From assembly GCA_963851045.1 (NCBI GenBank), contig CAWKNC010000001.1:930001-994000 (forward strand): a DNA stretch of 64,000 bases. The letters are read 5' to 3'. The DNA is from WHSW01 sp963851045. GTDB taxonomy: Bacteria; Actinomycetota; Thermoleophilia; Solirubrobacterales; 70-9. Position 1 is the first letter of the stretch. Each line of letters starts with the position of its first letter. This document shows positions 40,202 through 48,732 of the stretch, piece after piece. The notes under the pieces were generated by a model, which saw only the letters and a program-made list of their open reading frames with translations, did not search any database and was not told the origin of the DNA. The translations under genes and the position numbers were made by a program.

Positions 40202-40504
40202 GCTGCATCTCCGCCGCGTCGGTCCGTCGGGTCGACCGTCGCCGAATTTCCGTCGCGGCTGTCCGTGACGCGTTCCTGCGCGGCGGTCTCAGTCCTCTCG
40301 CTTCTCCTTCGCATCTCGGCCGAGAGGCCTGCCAGGCCGATCAGGCGAGCGAACGCGCGATCGGGAGCCTGCGCCTGGCCTGCGAGCGGCTCACGTTTCG
40401 GGTCGACTGGCATGAGCCGACGCTATGTCGGATCCCGCGCCGTGACTTCCCCCGAACGGGTCAATTGCGGGAGAGGAACGCGAATAGCCCGATCGGGCTA
40501 TCGG
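40202..40504. other. 303-bp gap upstream of the NHL operon
   Basis: No convincing gene or RNA is seen here. The stretch must hold the promoter of the NHL-NHL-methyltransferase operon (minus strand) and the 3' end of the LuxR-type gene's transcript. The only strong structure is the palindrome at 40484-40501. Confidence 0.5.
40484..40501. promoter_or_regulatory. 18-bp perfect palindrome upstream of NHL operon
   Basis: ATAGCCCGATCGGGCTAT is perfectly two-fold symmetric with no spacer and lies 3 bp beyond the stop of the LuxR-type gene. The lack of a loop and of a T tract favours an operator over a terminator. The adjacent LuxR-type regulator is a candidate ligand, by position only. Confidence 0.45.
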
Positions 40505-42193
40505 CTAGCGCGCCCGCGGCGCGAGCCCGTGCTGCACGGCGAGCGCGGTGGCCGCCGATCGCGTCGGGGCGCCCAGCTTTCCCAGAATGTTCGAGACGTG
40601 GCGGTGCACGGTGTGCTCGCTGATCACGAGGCGCTCTGCAATCACCTGATTGGTGAGGCCCTCGGTGATGAGCTCGAGCACCTCGAGCTCGCGCCGGGAG
40701 AGCTCGCGAAGCGGACCCTCCACGTCCTCCGCAGTTGCCCCGCGGCGGCCCAGGCGCTCGAGCATCATTTCGGCCCGCCCGATCTCCGCCATGGCCCCCA
40801 GTTCGCTGTAGGTCGCAAGCGCCGTCTTGATCTGGCGCTCAGCGGCCGGCAGCCGACGGAGTGCACGAAGCGTGGCCGCCAGCTCCAGTCGGAGTCGAGC
40901 CGTCTCGAACGGCGCCTCGGTCGGCGCGAGTGCGTCGAGCGCATCCTCGAAGAAGCGGCGGGCATCGTCGTGAGCGCCCCGGGCAGCAGCCACGGCGCCC
41001 TCCGCACCGAGGTGCCCCGCCCGCGCCGGCCGCGTTTCCAGGCGCGGGGCGATCTCGCGAAGCTCCGCGAGGGCGTCCTCGGCCCGATCAACCAAGCCAA
41101 GTCGGCTCGCCGCCCGGGCCGTCAGCTCCAGTCCCGGAAAGCGCTCGATCCGACCACGGAGCGGGTATCGCCGCAGGTATCGATCGGCTTGCTCTGCGGC
41201 CTCCTGAGCGTCTCCGGCGTCGAGCGCAGCCATCCCGCGGTAGAGCGGTGTCAGCCCGTGGCCCTCGCACCGTGCGAAGAGCTCTTCCGCCTCGTCGATA
41301 CGCCCCTGACGCCAGCGCAGCTCGCCGAGACGGACGAGGGCATCGGCGGCTGTCGGCGGCCTGTTCGCCAGCAGCTCGTCGGCTGCCTCACCGAGCTCGC
41401 GCTCCGCTTCCTCCCAGCGACCTTGCCATGTCAGCACGGCGCCGTAATGCGCTTTGCAGTAGCCGAACGGCAGGCCGATCTCATGCTGCTGGCAGAAATC
41501 GGCCACGCGCACGGACCACTGCCCGGCGCGGTCCATGTCACGCACCCGCTCGCAGGTGCTGATCAAGTAGCAGCACGTCCACGCGGAGCAGACCAAGAGC
41601 TTGACCTCGCCGCCGAGCGCGGTCGCCGTTGACTCGTCAAGGCGTCGCATGCCCTCCTCGAGGTTCCCCTCGCTGACGAGGGCTCGCCCCTCGAGTCCAA
41701 GCGCCAGCATCTCGAGCTCATAGATGCCGAACTCACGCGCGATCTCGAGGGCGCGTGCCGCCAGGCGTTTGCCGGTAGCGGTGTCCTCATTGAGCGACAC
41801 CGCGACGTGACCCTCGTGGAAGGCGACCCACCCATGGTCGGGTCCTGGTTCGAGGTCCTCGAGCAGGCTGTGGGCGCGTTGGAGCCAGCCGTTCGCAACC
41901 GCAGGCTCCCCGCGGAAGGTGAGGCAGTCGAAGGCGTGCCAGGCCGCGACCCTCGCCGCAGAGCCCAGGTCGCCGCTCTCCCGGTACAGGCTGAAAGCCT
42001 GCTCGCGGGCAGCGAAAGTGAGGCGATCGTCGTCGAGCGCATGACCAGCCCAGCCCAGGCCCTCCAGCGCCTCTGGATTCTCTTCCCGACGAAGTGATTC
42101 CTCGAAGCACGTGCGAGCGGCTTTCGAATCACCTGCCGCTAGTGCCGCCCAGCCGGCGGCGAGTGGATCCGCGTTAGTGGGCTCGAGCGCCAC
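40505..42193 (-). CDS. LuxR-family transcriptional regulator with TPR-like repeats
   Basis: A 562-residue protein. Residues 1-480 are alpha-helical TPR-like repeats (GWAALAAGDSKAARTCFEES, LGELRWRQGRIDEAEELFAR). The C-terminus (about 492-556) is a LuxR/GerE helix-turn-helix: LSRRELEVLELITEGLTNQV, then IAERLVISEHTVHRHVSNIL and GKLGAPTRSAA. There is no ATPase domain, unlike the MalT/LAL type, and no receiver domain. The start is GTG at 42193. It is transcribed towards the NHL operon, and a 9-bp inverted repeat spans its start codon. It probably controls the operon downstream or itself; this rests on position only. Confidence 0.9.
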   Translation of the reverse strand: MALEPTNADPLAAGWAALAAGDSKAARTCFEESLRREENPEALEGLGWAGHALDDDRLTFAAREQAFSLYRESGDLGSAARVAAWHAFDCLTFRGEPAVANGWLQRAHSLLEDLEPGPDHGWVAFHEGHVAVSLNEDTATGKRLAARALEIAREFGIYELEMLALGLEGRALVSEGNLEEGMRRLDESTATALGGEVKLLVCSAWTCCYLISTCERVRDMDRAGQWSVRVADFCQQHEIGLPFGYCKAHYGAVLTWQGRWEEAERELGEAADELLANRPPTAADALVRLGELRWRQGRIDEAEELFARCEGHGLTPLYRGMAALDAGDAQEAAEQADRYLRRYPLRGRIERFPGLELTARAASRLGLVDRAEDALAELREIAPRLETRPARAGHLGAEGAVAAARGAHDDARRFFEDALDALAPTEAPFETARLRLELAATLRALRRLPAAERQIKTALATYSELGAMAEIGRAEMMLERLGRRGATAEDVEGPLRELSRRELEVLELITEGLTNQVIAERLVISEHTVHRHVSNILGKLGAPTRSAATALAVQHGLAPRAR

Positions 42194-42214
42194 TCGCCAA
42201 GTCTGCCACTAACG
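42172..42214. promoter_or_regulatory. Inverted repeat spanning the LuxR-type gene start
   Basis: CGTTAGTGG (42172-42180) and CCACTAACG (42206-42214) are exact inverted repeats separated by 25 bp, with the start codon (42191-42193) between them. This could be a dimer operator for autoregulation or an mRNA stem hiding the start. Confidence 0.4.
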
Positions 42215-42260
42215 GTGATGCCCTCTTCGTCACCCTCGCCGGAGCCGACCGCAAGGGTCT

Positions 42261-43634
42261 TTAGCCCAGCAGCGGGCTGGACCAGGGCTGGGCGAGCCGC
42301 TCGGCCAAGAGGTCGGGCAGCTCTTCGGCTTGCACACGCGTTTGCTCCAGCGAGTCGCGGTCGCGCAGGGTGACGGTGCCGTCCTCGGCGGTCTGGCCGT
42401 CGACTGTGACGCCCCACGGCGTTCCGATCTCGTCCTGGCGGCGGTAGCGCTTGCCGATCGAGCCGCCCTCGTCGTACTCGGCCGGGAGCCGATGGCGCAG
42501 CGAATCGAAGATCTCGCGGGCCTTCTCGGGCATGCCGTCCTTCGAGACGAGCGGGAGCACGGCGACCTTCACCGGCGCGAGCTTCGGATGGAGGTGCAGG
42601 ACGGTGCGCTCGCGGCCCTCAACCTCCTCGACCTCATAGGCGTCGACCAGAAAGGCGAGCATCGCGCGGTCGACCCCGGCGGCGGGCTCGACGACGTGGG
42701 GGACGTAGCGCTCCTTGCTCTGCTGGTCGAAGTACTCGAGCTTCTCGCCCGACGCCTCGCTGTGCGCGGTGAGGTCGAAGTCGCCGCGGTTGGCGATTCC
42801 CTCGAGCTCCGAGAAGCCCATCGGAAAGCGATACTCGATGTCGGAGGTGGCCGACGAGTAGTGCGAGAGCTCGTCGGTGTCGTGGGGGCGAAGCATCAGG
42901 TTGTCCGGGCGGATGCCGAGCTCCGTGTACCAGCGCATCCGCTCGGCCATCCAGTGCTCGTGCCATTTCGGCGTCTCGTCGGGCGGGCAGAAGAACTCCA
43001 TCTCCATCTGCTCGAACTCGCGGGTGCGGAAGATGAAGTTGCCGGTGGTGATCTCGTTGCGAAACGACTTGCCGATCTGCGCGATCCCGAACGGCGGCTT
43101 CTTGCGCGCGAACTGGAGGACGTTCTTGAAGTTGATGAAGATCCCCTGGGCCGTCTCGGGACGCAGATAGGCGACCGAGCCCGAATCCTTGACCGGCCCG
43201 ACCGTCGTTTCGAACATGAGGTTGAACTCGCGCGCATCGGTGAGGTCGCATTCAGGACCCTCGCCCGGCTTCTTCGACGGCTTGCGGCCGCACTGGGCCT
43301 GGTCGATGTGATCAGCGCGAAAGCGCATCTTGCAGGTGCGGCAGTCGATCATCGGATCGCTGAAGCCCGCGAGGTGCCCCGACGCCTCCCACACCCGCGG
43401 GTGCTGGATGATCGCCGAGTCGATCGCGACGACGTCGTCGCGGTCCTGAAGCATTGAGCGCCACCACTCGTTCTTGACGTTGTTCTTCAGCAGAACGCCG
43501 TAGTGGCCGTAGTCGTAGGTGGAGCCGACACCGCCGTAGATCTCCGACGAGGGAAAGATGAAGCCGCGGCGCTTGCACAGCGCGACGACCTCTTCGAGGC
43601 TCGGTCCGGCCGCGGCTTCAGGGGCGTCGCTCAT
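42261..43634 (-). CDS. glyQS: Glycyl-tRNA synthetase (dimeric, class II)
   Basis: A 457-residue enzyme charging tRNA-Gly; ATG at 43634 gives MSDAPEAAAGPSLEEVVALC, and longer starts overlap the neighbouring gene's promoter. Motif 1 is GGVGSTYDYGHYGVLLKNNV. The catalytic region includes YLRPETAQGIFINFKNVLQF, QIGKSFRNEITTGNFIFRTR and REFEQMEMEFF. The C-terminal anticodon-binding domain begins near VAVLPLVSKDGMPEKAREIF, followed by YRRQDEIGTPWGVTVDGQT. This is the alpha-2 eukaryote/archaea-like form used by actinobacteria. The zinc-type insert CRTCKMRFRADH with a later Cys is present. Confidence 0.96.
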   Translation of the reverse strand: MSDAPEAAAGPSLEEVVALCKRRGFIFPSSEIYGGVGSTYDYGHYGVLLKNNVKNEWWRSMLQDRDDVVAIDSAIIQHPRVWEASGHLAGFSDPMIDCRTCKMRFRADHIDQAQCGRKPSKKPGEGPECDLTDAREFNLMFETTVGPVKDSGSVAYLRPETAQGIFINFKNVLQFARKKPPFGIAQIGKSFRNEITTGNFIFRTREFEQMEMEFFCPPDETPKWHEHWMAERMRWYTELGIRPDNLMLRPHDTDELSHYSSATSDIEYRFPMGFSELEGIANRGDFDLTAHSEASGEKLEYFDQQSKERYVPHVVEPAAGVDRAMLAFLVDAYEVEEVEGRERTVLHLHPKLAPVKVAVLPLVSKDGMPEKAREIFDSLRHRLPAEYDEGGSIGKRYRRQDEIGTPWGVTVDGQTAEDGTVTLRDRDSLEQTRVQAEELPDLLAERLAQPWSSPLLG

Positions 43635-43704
43635 GCCGACACCGTAGCCATCGCGGGTTGCGTTGGCCGACGTTGAATCCCTCCCAGTCATAATCGCGTG
43701 CGAA

Positions 43705-44037
43705 ATGCCGATCTATGAGTACCGCTGCGCCAAGGGACACGACTTCGAGGTCTTCCAGTCGATGTCCGACGACGCCGTCGAGAAGTGCGAGGTTTGCGGC
43801 GCGTCGGTCCAGCGCGTTTTCAGCCCGGTCGCGGTCCACTACAAGGGCTCGGGCTTCTACACGACCGACTACGCGAAGAAGGGCTCGACCAAGGGCTCGT
43901 CTTCGAGCGAAAGCGGTTCGTCGAGCTCTGACTCATCGTCGGCTTCGAAGTCCGACTCCGGCTCATCGAGCTCGGATTCGAAGTCCTCGAGCTCCGACAC
44001 GAGCAAGAGCTCGAGCTCAGGCAAGTCTTCGGACTGA
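43705..44037 (+). CDS. FmdB-family zinc ribbon protein with Ser-rich tail
   Basis: A 110-residue protein. Residues 1-45 are the FmdB/CxxC_CxxC regulatory domain (MPIYEYRCAKGHDFEVFQSM, then CEVCGASVQRVF), usually a small zinc ribbon of unclear role. ATG at 43705 fits the conserved MPIYEYxC start. Residues about 58-110 are almost entirely Ser with Asp, Lys and Gly (for example SSSESGSSSSDSSSASKSDS), a low-complexity charged tail. It is convergent with the LCP gene and divergent from glyQS by 70 bp. Confidence 0.9.
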   Translation: MPIYEYRCAKGHDFEVFQSMSDDAVEKCEVCGASVQRVFSPVAVHYKGSGFYTTDYAKKGSTKGSSSSESGSSSSDSSSASKSDSGSSSSDSKSSSSDTSKSSSSGKSSD

Positions 44038-44093
44038 GTTCTCCTTACTCGCGCCCGCTGGGGCACGGGGGTTCGACCTCGCCGCGCTTGGGT

Positions 44094-45332
44094 TTAGCTC
44101 TGCGGGCAGTTGGGCTCGCGCGGGGGGTCCTCGCCGAGCAGCTCGCGTGCGGCGCGCCTGCATTCCTCAGGGGAGACGACGAGGTTGCCCGCGCTCGTTG
44201 CGCCGGACGGTTTGAGGATGTCGGTGCCCGCACTACCGCCAAGCGCCAGCGGGACCACGAGCTGAGGCATCGTCAGGCCGCCCATGCTGGAGACCATGGC
44301 CTTCGGAGCCTCCCAGGCGATGAGCGGGCCCTTGAGGAAGTTCATCGGCAGGCTGGTGATGCTCGTCAGCTTGCCCTTGATCCCGTCGAGGATCACCTGC
44401 TGAAACTGGGCGCGTTCGAGGTCGCCCTGACCGGCCAGATCGCCGCTGCTGCAGGTGTTGTCGCGGGTCCGGGCGAGGGTGATCGCCTGGAAACCATTGA
44501 GGTGGTTGTCGCCCTTCTTGAGGTCCAGGTTGAAGGCCCCGCCGGAAACGGTCGAGCAGACGTCGGTTGGCAGATCGACGTCGATGCCGCCGATCGTGTC
44601 GATGAAGCGGCGGAACCCGTCGAAATCGATGATCGCGATCTGGTCGATGTCGATCCCGAGCATGCCCTCGATCGTCCTGATGGTGAGCTTGGCGCCGCCG
44701 ACCGCGTAGGCCGAGTTGATCTTCTGTGAGCCCTGGCCGGGAACATCGGCGAGCGTGTCGCGGGGAATCGAGAGCTTGCGGAAGGTGGCTCCGCCGGCGC
44801 GGATCAGCAGGATCGTGTCTGAGCGGTAGGGGCCGTGGTCGCACGCGGGTGCGGTGCCCTTGCCGCCCGTGACGTCCTCGAGGCAGTTCTCGCCCTCCGA
44901 CTCGGCGGGTCCGGCGAAGTCCTCGGAGCGGACGTCGGTGCCAAGCACCAGGATCGTTTGCGGGCTGACGGCCATGAACGGGTTGCCGTCGAGCTGGTCG
45001 CCGATGCCGTTGGCGAGCTTGCCCTTCTGTAGCTGGGCGGAGACCGCGAACGCGAGCAGGCTCAGGAGGATCCAGCCGAGGGCGAAGAGGCCTGCCCAGC
45101 GCAGGATCCGCTTTGAGAGCGGTCGCTCATCGCCTTCGCCGTGGCTCGCGAGGGGCTTCGGCGGCCTGTCGGCCGCCTTGTTCGCGTCGTTGCCACGCCC
45201 GAGCTTTTGCTTGAGCCCCTCCAGATCCGGCTTCTTGAAGCGATCGCGCAGGGACGGCCGCGACCGGTACACGTTGTACTCGGGCGGGTCCTTTCGCGGC
45301 GGCTCCTCAGGCTGATCCCCCTCATCGGGCAT
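44094..45332 (-). CDS. LytR-CpsA-Psr (LCP) family cell-wall ligase
   Basis: A 412-residue membrane-anchored enzyme. The N-terminal cytoplasmic part is charged, one transmembrane helix lies about 93-113 (LFALGWILLSLLAFAV), and the extracellular LCP domain covers about 135-340. Conserved segments are ILVLGTDVRSED, YRSDTILLIRAGG, LSIPRDTLADVP and KINSAYAVGGAKLTIRTIEG. LCP enzymes transfer polymers such as teichoic acids or arabinogalactan from lipid carriers to peptidoglycan. The Arg and Asp residues that bind the pyrophosphate are present. It is divergent from the ROK gene by 51 bp. Confidence 0.93.
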   Translation of the reverse strand: MPDEGDQPEEPPRKDPPEYNVYRSRPSLRDRFKKPDLEGLKQKLGRGNDANKAADRPPKPLASHGEGDERPLSKRILRWAGLFALGWILLSLLAFAVSAQLQKGKLANGIGDQLDGNPFMAVSPQTILVLGTDVRSEDFAGPAESEGENCLEDVTGGKGTAPACDHGPYRSDTILLIRAGGATFRKLSIPRDTLADVPGQGSQKINSAYAVGGAKLTIRTIEGMLGIDIDQIAIIDFDGFRRFIDTIGGIDVDLPTDVCSTVSGGAFNLDLKKGDNHLNGFQAITLARTRDNTCSSGDLAGQGDLERAQFQQVILDGIKGKLTSITSLPMNFLKGPLIAWEAPKAMVSSMGGLTMPQLVVPLALGGSAGTDILKPSGATSAGNLVVSPEECRRAARELLGEDPPREPNCPQS

Positions 45333-45383
45333 GAGCTATCAATACTCCATGCCCCTTAAGCCCTCCTGCATTCGCACAGTTTC

Positions 45384-46343
45384 GTGACGAGCACCCTCGG
45401 TGCCGATCTCGGTGGCACGAAGATGGCGATTGGGGCGGTCGACGAGGGTCGACAGGTCCTCTACCGCAGCACCGCTCGGACAGCCGGCCTCGAGCTCGAC
45501 CCCCTGCTCGACCAGCTCGCAGCCGAGTTGCGGGCGGGTATCGATGCCTGCCCGGAGGTCGAGGCGATCGGCCTCGGCGTGCCCAGCACGATCGACCGCG
45601 AGCGAGCCGTGGCGATCAGCTCGGTCAACCTGCCGATCGTGGATGTCCCGGTTCGCGATCTGATCTCTGAGCGGCTCGGGCTCCCGGTCTACCTCGACAA
45701 CGACGCCAACGTCGCGATGCTCGCCGAGCACCGTTTCGGCGCCGCCCGCGGGGCGACCAATGCGCTGATGCTGACGATCGGCACGGGCATCGGCGGGGGG
45801 ATCATCGTCAACGACGAGCTCTTTCGCGGCTCCACCGGAGCCGGGGCCGAACTCGGCCACGTGGTCATCGATCAGGCCGGACCGCCCTGCCAGGGCAATT
45901 GCCCGAATCGCGGCTGCGTTGAGACCCTCGCGTCGGGTACCGCCCTCGGTCGCGAGGGCGCGCTCGCGGCCCAGACACATCCTGGCTCCGCGCTGGGCCA
46001 GGCGCTCGCAGCGGGGGAGAAGATCGACGGCAAGGTCGTGACCGACGCGGCCGTTGGCGGCGACGGGATTGCGCGCGAGGTCGTGGCGACGATCGGGCGG
46101 CGGCTGGGCGTTGCGCTCTCCAGTCTCGCCAACGTCTTCGAGCCCGATGTGATCGTGATCGGCGGGGGCGCCGCGGCGGCCGGGGAGTTGCTGCTCGAGC
46201 CCGCTCGCGCTGAGGTGCAAACGCGGGCGCTGCCGCCGATGAACCGGACCCCGGTCGTGGCCGCCGAGCTCGGTCCCGATGCCGGAATGATCGGAGCCGC
46301 CGTGCTCGCGCGCGAGGAGCACGCGGCGGAGGGCGGCGGCTGA
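45384..46343 (+). CDS. ROK-family sugar kinase (glucokinase-like)
   Basis: A 319-residue kinase starting GTG at 45384 (MTSTLGADLGGTKMAIGAVD). The ATP motif is LGADLGGTKMAIG. The sugar-binding region includes YLDNDANVAMLAEHRFGAAR and GAGAELGHVVID. The zinc site is GH-x9-CQGNCPNRGCVE: the first Cys pair is C-x3-C, not the usual C-x-C. Members phosphorylate glucose or N-acetylglucosamine-type sugars. Glucokinase is the likeliest activity. Its stop overlaps the rsmI start (TGATG). Confidence 0.9.
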   Translation: MTSTLGADLGGTKMAIGAVDEGRQVLYRSTARTAGLELDPLLDQLAAELRAGIDACPEVEAIGLGVPSTIDRERAVAISSVNLPIVDVPVRDLISERLGLPVYLDNDANVAMLAEHRFGAARGATNALMLTIGTGIGGGIIVNDELFRGSTGAGAELGHVVIDQAGPPCQGNCPNRGCVETLASGTALGREGALAAQTHPGSALGQALAAGEKIDGKVVTDAAVGGDGIAREVVATIGRRLGVALSSLANVFEPDVIVIGGGAAAAGELLLEPARAEVQTRALPPMNRTPVVAAELGPDAGMIGAAVLAREEHAAEGGG

Positions 46344-47167
46344 TGGCGGGCCGTCTGACCGTCTGCCCGACGCCGATCGGGAACCTTGAAGATCTGAGCG
46401 CTCGCGCGATTCGCGCGCTTTCCGAGGCGGACATCGTCGCTTGTGAGGACACGCGTCGGGCCGGCCGGCTCTTCGAGCGGCTCGAGATCACCCGACCGCG
46501 GCTGGTGTCCAACCACGAGCAAAACGAAACCGAGCGCGCTCGCCAGCTCTCACAGCAGATCGAGCGTGGTGCCCGGGTCGTGCTGATCTCGGATGCCGGG
46601 ACACCGGTTGTGTCCGACCCTGGCTTCGTGCTCATCCGCGCCTGCCTCGAGCGCGGGCTGGAGGTCGAGGTCCTGCCCGGGCCCTCGGCCGTGACAACCG
46701 CTCTCGTCGCGTCGGGGTTGCCCGCTGAACGCTGGCGCTTCGAGGGTTTCTTGCCGCGGCGCGCCGGCGAGCTCGAACGCGTGCTGAGCTCGCCCGAGAC
46801 GGTCGTCGCATTCGAGTCCCCGCGGCGCCTTCCCGCCTCGCTCTCGGCCCTGGCGGCGCTCGCGCCGGACCGGCGGGCGGCTGTTTGTCGCGAGCTGACC
46901 AAGCTGCACGAGGAGGTGGCGCGGGGCCCGCTCAGCGAGCTTGCGCGTCAATTTCGCGACGATGTCAAGGGCGAGATTGTCGTCGTGATCGCTGCGGCGT
47001 CGGGTCGCAGCGCGGACCCCGACGTCGGTTTCGCGGTGGACGCCCTGCGCCGCCTCGTTCAGTCAGGTGCGAGGCCACGAGCGGCCGCAAGCGTCGTCGC
47101 GGCGCTCACCGGCACTCGCGCCAACGACCTCTATCGCGGCCTCACCGGACGCGATCCGCGCCAATAA
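46343..47167 (+). CDS. rsmI: 16S rRNA (cytidine(1402)-2'-O)-methyltransferase
   Basis: A 274-residue tetrapyrrole-methylase-fold enzyme that 2'-O-methylates C1402 in the ribosomal decoding centre. LTVCPTPIGNLEDLSARAIR is the N-terminal signature, followed by ACEDTRRAGRLFERL, SDAGTPVVSDPGFVLIRAC, LPGPSAVTTALVASGLP and FEGFLPRR. Length is normal. ATG at 46343 overlaps the ROK stop. The mce cluster begins 140 bp downstream on the same strand. Confidence 0.96.
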   Translation: MAGRLTVCPTPIGNLEDLSARAIRALSEADIVACEDTRRAGRLFERLEITRPRLVSNHEQNETERARQLSQQIERGARVVLISDAGTPVVSDPGFVLIRACLERGLEVEVLPGPSAVTTALVASGLPAERWRFEGFLPRRAGELERVLSSPETVVAFESPRRLPASLSALAALAPDRRAAVCRELTKLHEEVARGPLSELARQFRDDVKGEIVVVIAAASGRSADPDVGFAVDALRRLVQSGARPRAAASVVAALTGTRANDLYRGLTGRDPRQ

Positions 47168-47294
47168 GCCCGCGTTAACCGTCAACGCCGATTCGTCGGC
47201 GCCCGTTCTAGCGATTAGGATGCGCGCGGGTACGGGCGGGTTCGCTTCGACGCCTGGACCTGATTGGAGGAGCGCCACGGAGGGCTCCCCTTGT

Positions 47295-47306
47295 CTTCGT
47301 ACGAAG
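47295..47306. promoter_or_regulatory. 12-bp palindrome before the first mce gene
   Basis: CTTCGTACGAAG is perfectly symmetric and ends one base before the ATG at 47308. A TetR/FadR-like operator is possible, and TetR-type control is known for some mce operons elsewhere. No such regulator gene is in the window. Confidence 0.35.
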
Positions 47307-47307
47307 C

Positions 47308-48732
47308 ATGGGCAGAGAGGAGAGGCGGACGCCGTCCCGAGTGCAGGGAGAGCGACCGGATAGCGAAGGAAGAGGCCGGACCCTGGTGCGGGTAGCCGGC
47401 GTCGCTGCCCTGCTCGCCGGCGTGGTGCTGGTCGCCCTTGTCCTCCTCGGCGGCGACAGCGGCTACAAGTACCGGCTCCTGTTCGAGACGGGCGGTCAGC
47501 TCGTGCCCGGGAACCAGGTGCTCGTCGGGGGCCAGCCGATCGGCACGATCGACGAGATCAGCCTCACCGAGGACGCGAACGCCGCGGTCGAGATCACGGT
47601 CGATCAGAAGTTGCACGAGGGCACCACTGCGCTCGTTCGCGCGAGCTCGCTCTCAGGCATCGCCAACCGCTACATCTCGGTCTCACCGGGGCCGAACTCG
47701 GAGCCCGCTCTCGATGACGGGACGACAATTCCGACCTCAGACACGCAGGCGCCGGTCGACATCGACCAGCTCTTCAACACGTTCGACCCGAAGACGATCA
47801 AGGGCCTCCAGGACTTCATCCAGGGACAGGCCGCGGTCTACACGGGCAACAACGAAGAGGCACGAGCCACATACAAGTACTTCGCGCCCAGTCTCCAGGC
47901 GAGCGATCGCCTCTTCGCCGAGCTCAACTCCGACCAGGCGGCGCTGAGCCAGTTCCTCGTGACTGGATCCAAGGTGTTCGGGACCCTCGCAGAGCGCGGC
48001 GACGACCTCGCCGATCTGACCTCGAACGCGAACGAGGCGTTCGGCGCGATTGCCGCCGAGAATGAGGCTTTCAGCCAGGACCTGGCGCTGCTCCCGGGCA
48101 CCATGCGTCAGGCGAACACCACCTTCGTCAACCTGCGCGCCGCGCTCGACGACATCGATCCGCTCATCGCCGATACGAAGGTCGTGATGCCTGACCTCGC
48201 GCCGTTCCTGCGACGCGTGCGGCCGGTCGTGAGCGACTCGGTGCCCGTCTTCAGGTCGCTGGGCCTTGCCCTGCAGACACCGGGAGACGCCAACGATCTC
48301 AGCGATGCTCTCGCGCTCGCGCCGGCGGCCGAGCGCGCGGCGGCGCGCGCGGTCGAACCCACCCTGACCGCGCTGCGCGACTCCATCGACCTGATCGCGT
48401 TCGCGCGGCCCTACGCGCCAGACCTGCTCTCGGTGATCGGCAAGCTCGGAGCCTCTGCCGGCTACTACGACTTCAACGGCCATTACGTGCGTGCGCAGCC
48501 GGGCGGGGGCAACATCTTCAACTACGACGAGGCGACCGGCAGGCTCGAGCCGGAGCCGGTCGAGGAGCAGTACGACGCGTTCGAGCAGTTGGGCTACGGA
48601 TTCCGAGAGCGTTGCCCCGGCGCTGCGACGCAGGCGAACCCCGGTTGGCCAACCCCGACAGACCATCCGTTCCTCGACGATGGCGAGCTCGACGGCAAGT
48701 GTGACCCCGACGACGTCCCGCCTGGCCCATGA
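47308..48732 (+). CDS. MCE-family protein 1 of 6
   Basis: A 474-residue protein. A basic N-terminal tail precedes a transmembrane helix (about 29-48, VAGVAALLAGVVLVALVLLG). The MCE domain (about 50-125) has FETGGQLVPGNQVLVGGQPI, then GTIDEISLTEDANAAVEI. A helical region (about 150-370) follows, with a disordered acidic tail. Mce proteins form hexameric rings or tubes that carry lipids across the envelope. ATG at 47308 lacks a Shine-Dalgarno. A GTG near 47386, preceded by GGAAGAGG, would start just before the helix and is an alternative. The stop overlaps the next gene by 4 bp. Confidence 0.9.
   Translation: MGREERRTPSRVQGERPDSEGRGRTLVRVAGVAALLAGVVLVALVLLGGDSGYKYRLLFETGGQLVPGNQVLVGGQPIGTIDEISLTEDANAAVEITVDQKLHEGTTALVRASSLSGIANRYISVSPGPNSEPALDDGTTIPTSDTQAPVDIDQLFNTFDPKTIKGLQDFIQGQAAVYTGNNEEARATYKYFAPSLQASDRLFAELNSDQAALSQFLVTGSKVFGTLAERGDDLADLTSNANEAFGAIAAENEAFSQDLALLPGTMRQANTTFVNLRAALDDIDPLIADTKVVMPDLAPFLRRVRPVVSDSVPVFRSLGLALQTPGDANDLSDALALAPAAERAAARAVEPTLTALRDSIDLIAFARPYAPDLLSVIGKLGASAGYYDFNGHYVRAQPGGGNIFNYDEATGRLEPEPVEEQYDAFEQLGYGFRERCPGAATQANPGWPTPTDHPFLDDGELDGKCDPDDVPPGP

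Noticed and set aside
39311..41632. 773-codon open frame on the plus strand
   Set aside because: It is antisense to the NHL and LuxR-type genes, has no domain signature and consists of repetitive V-G-D-V-D text that mirrors the NHL repeats in another frame. High GC content produces such frames.
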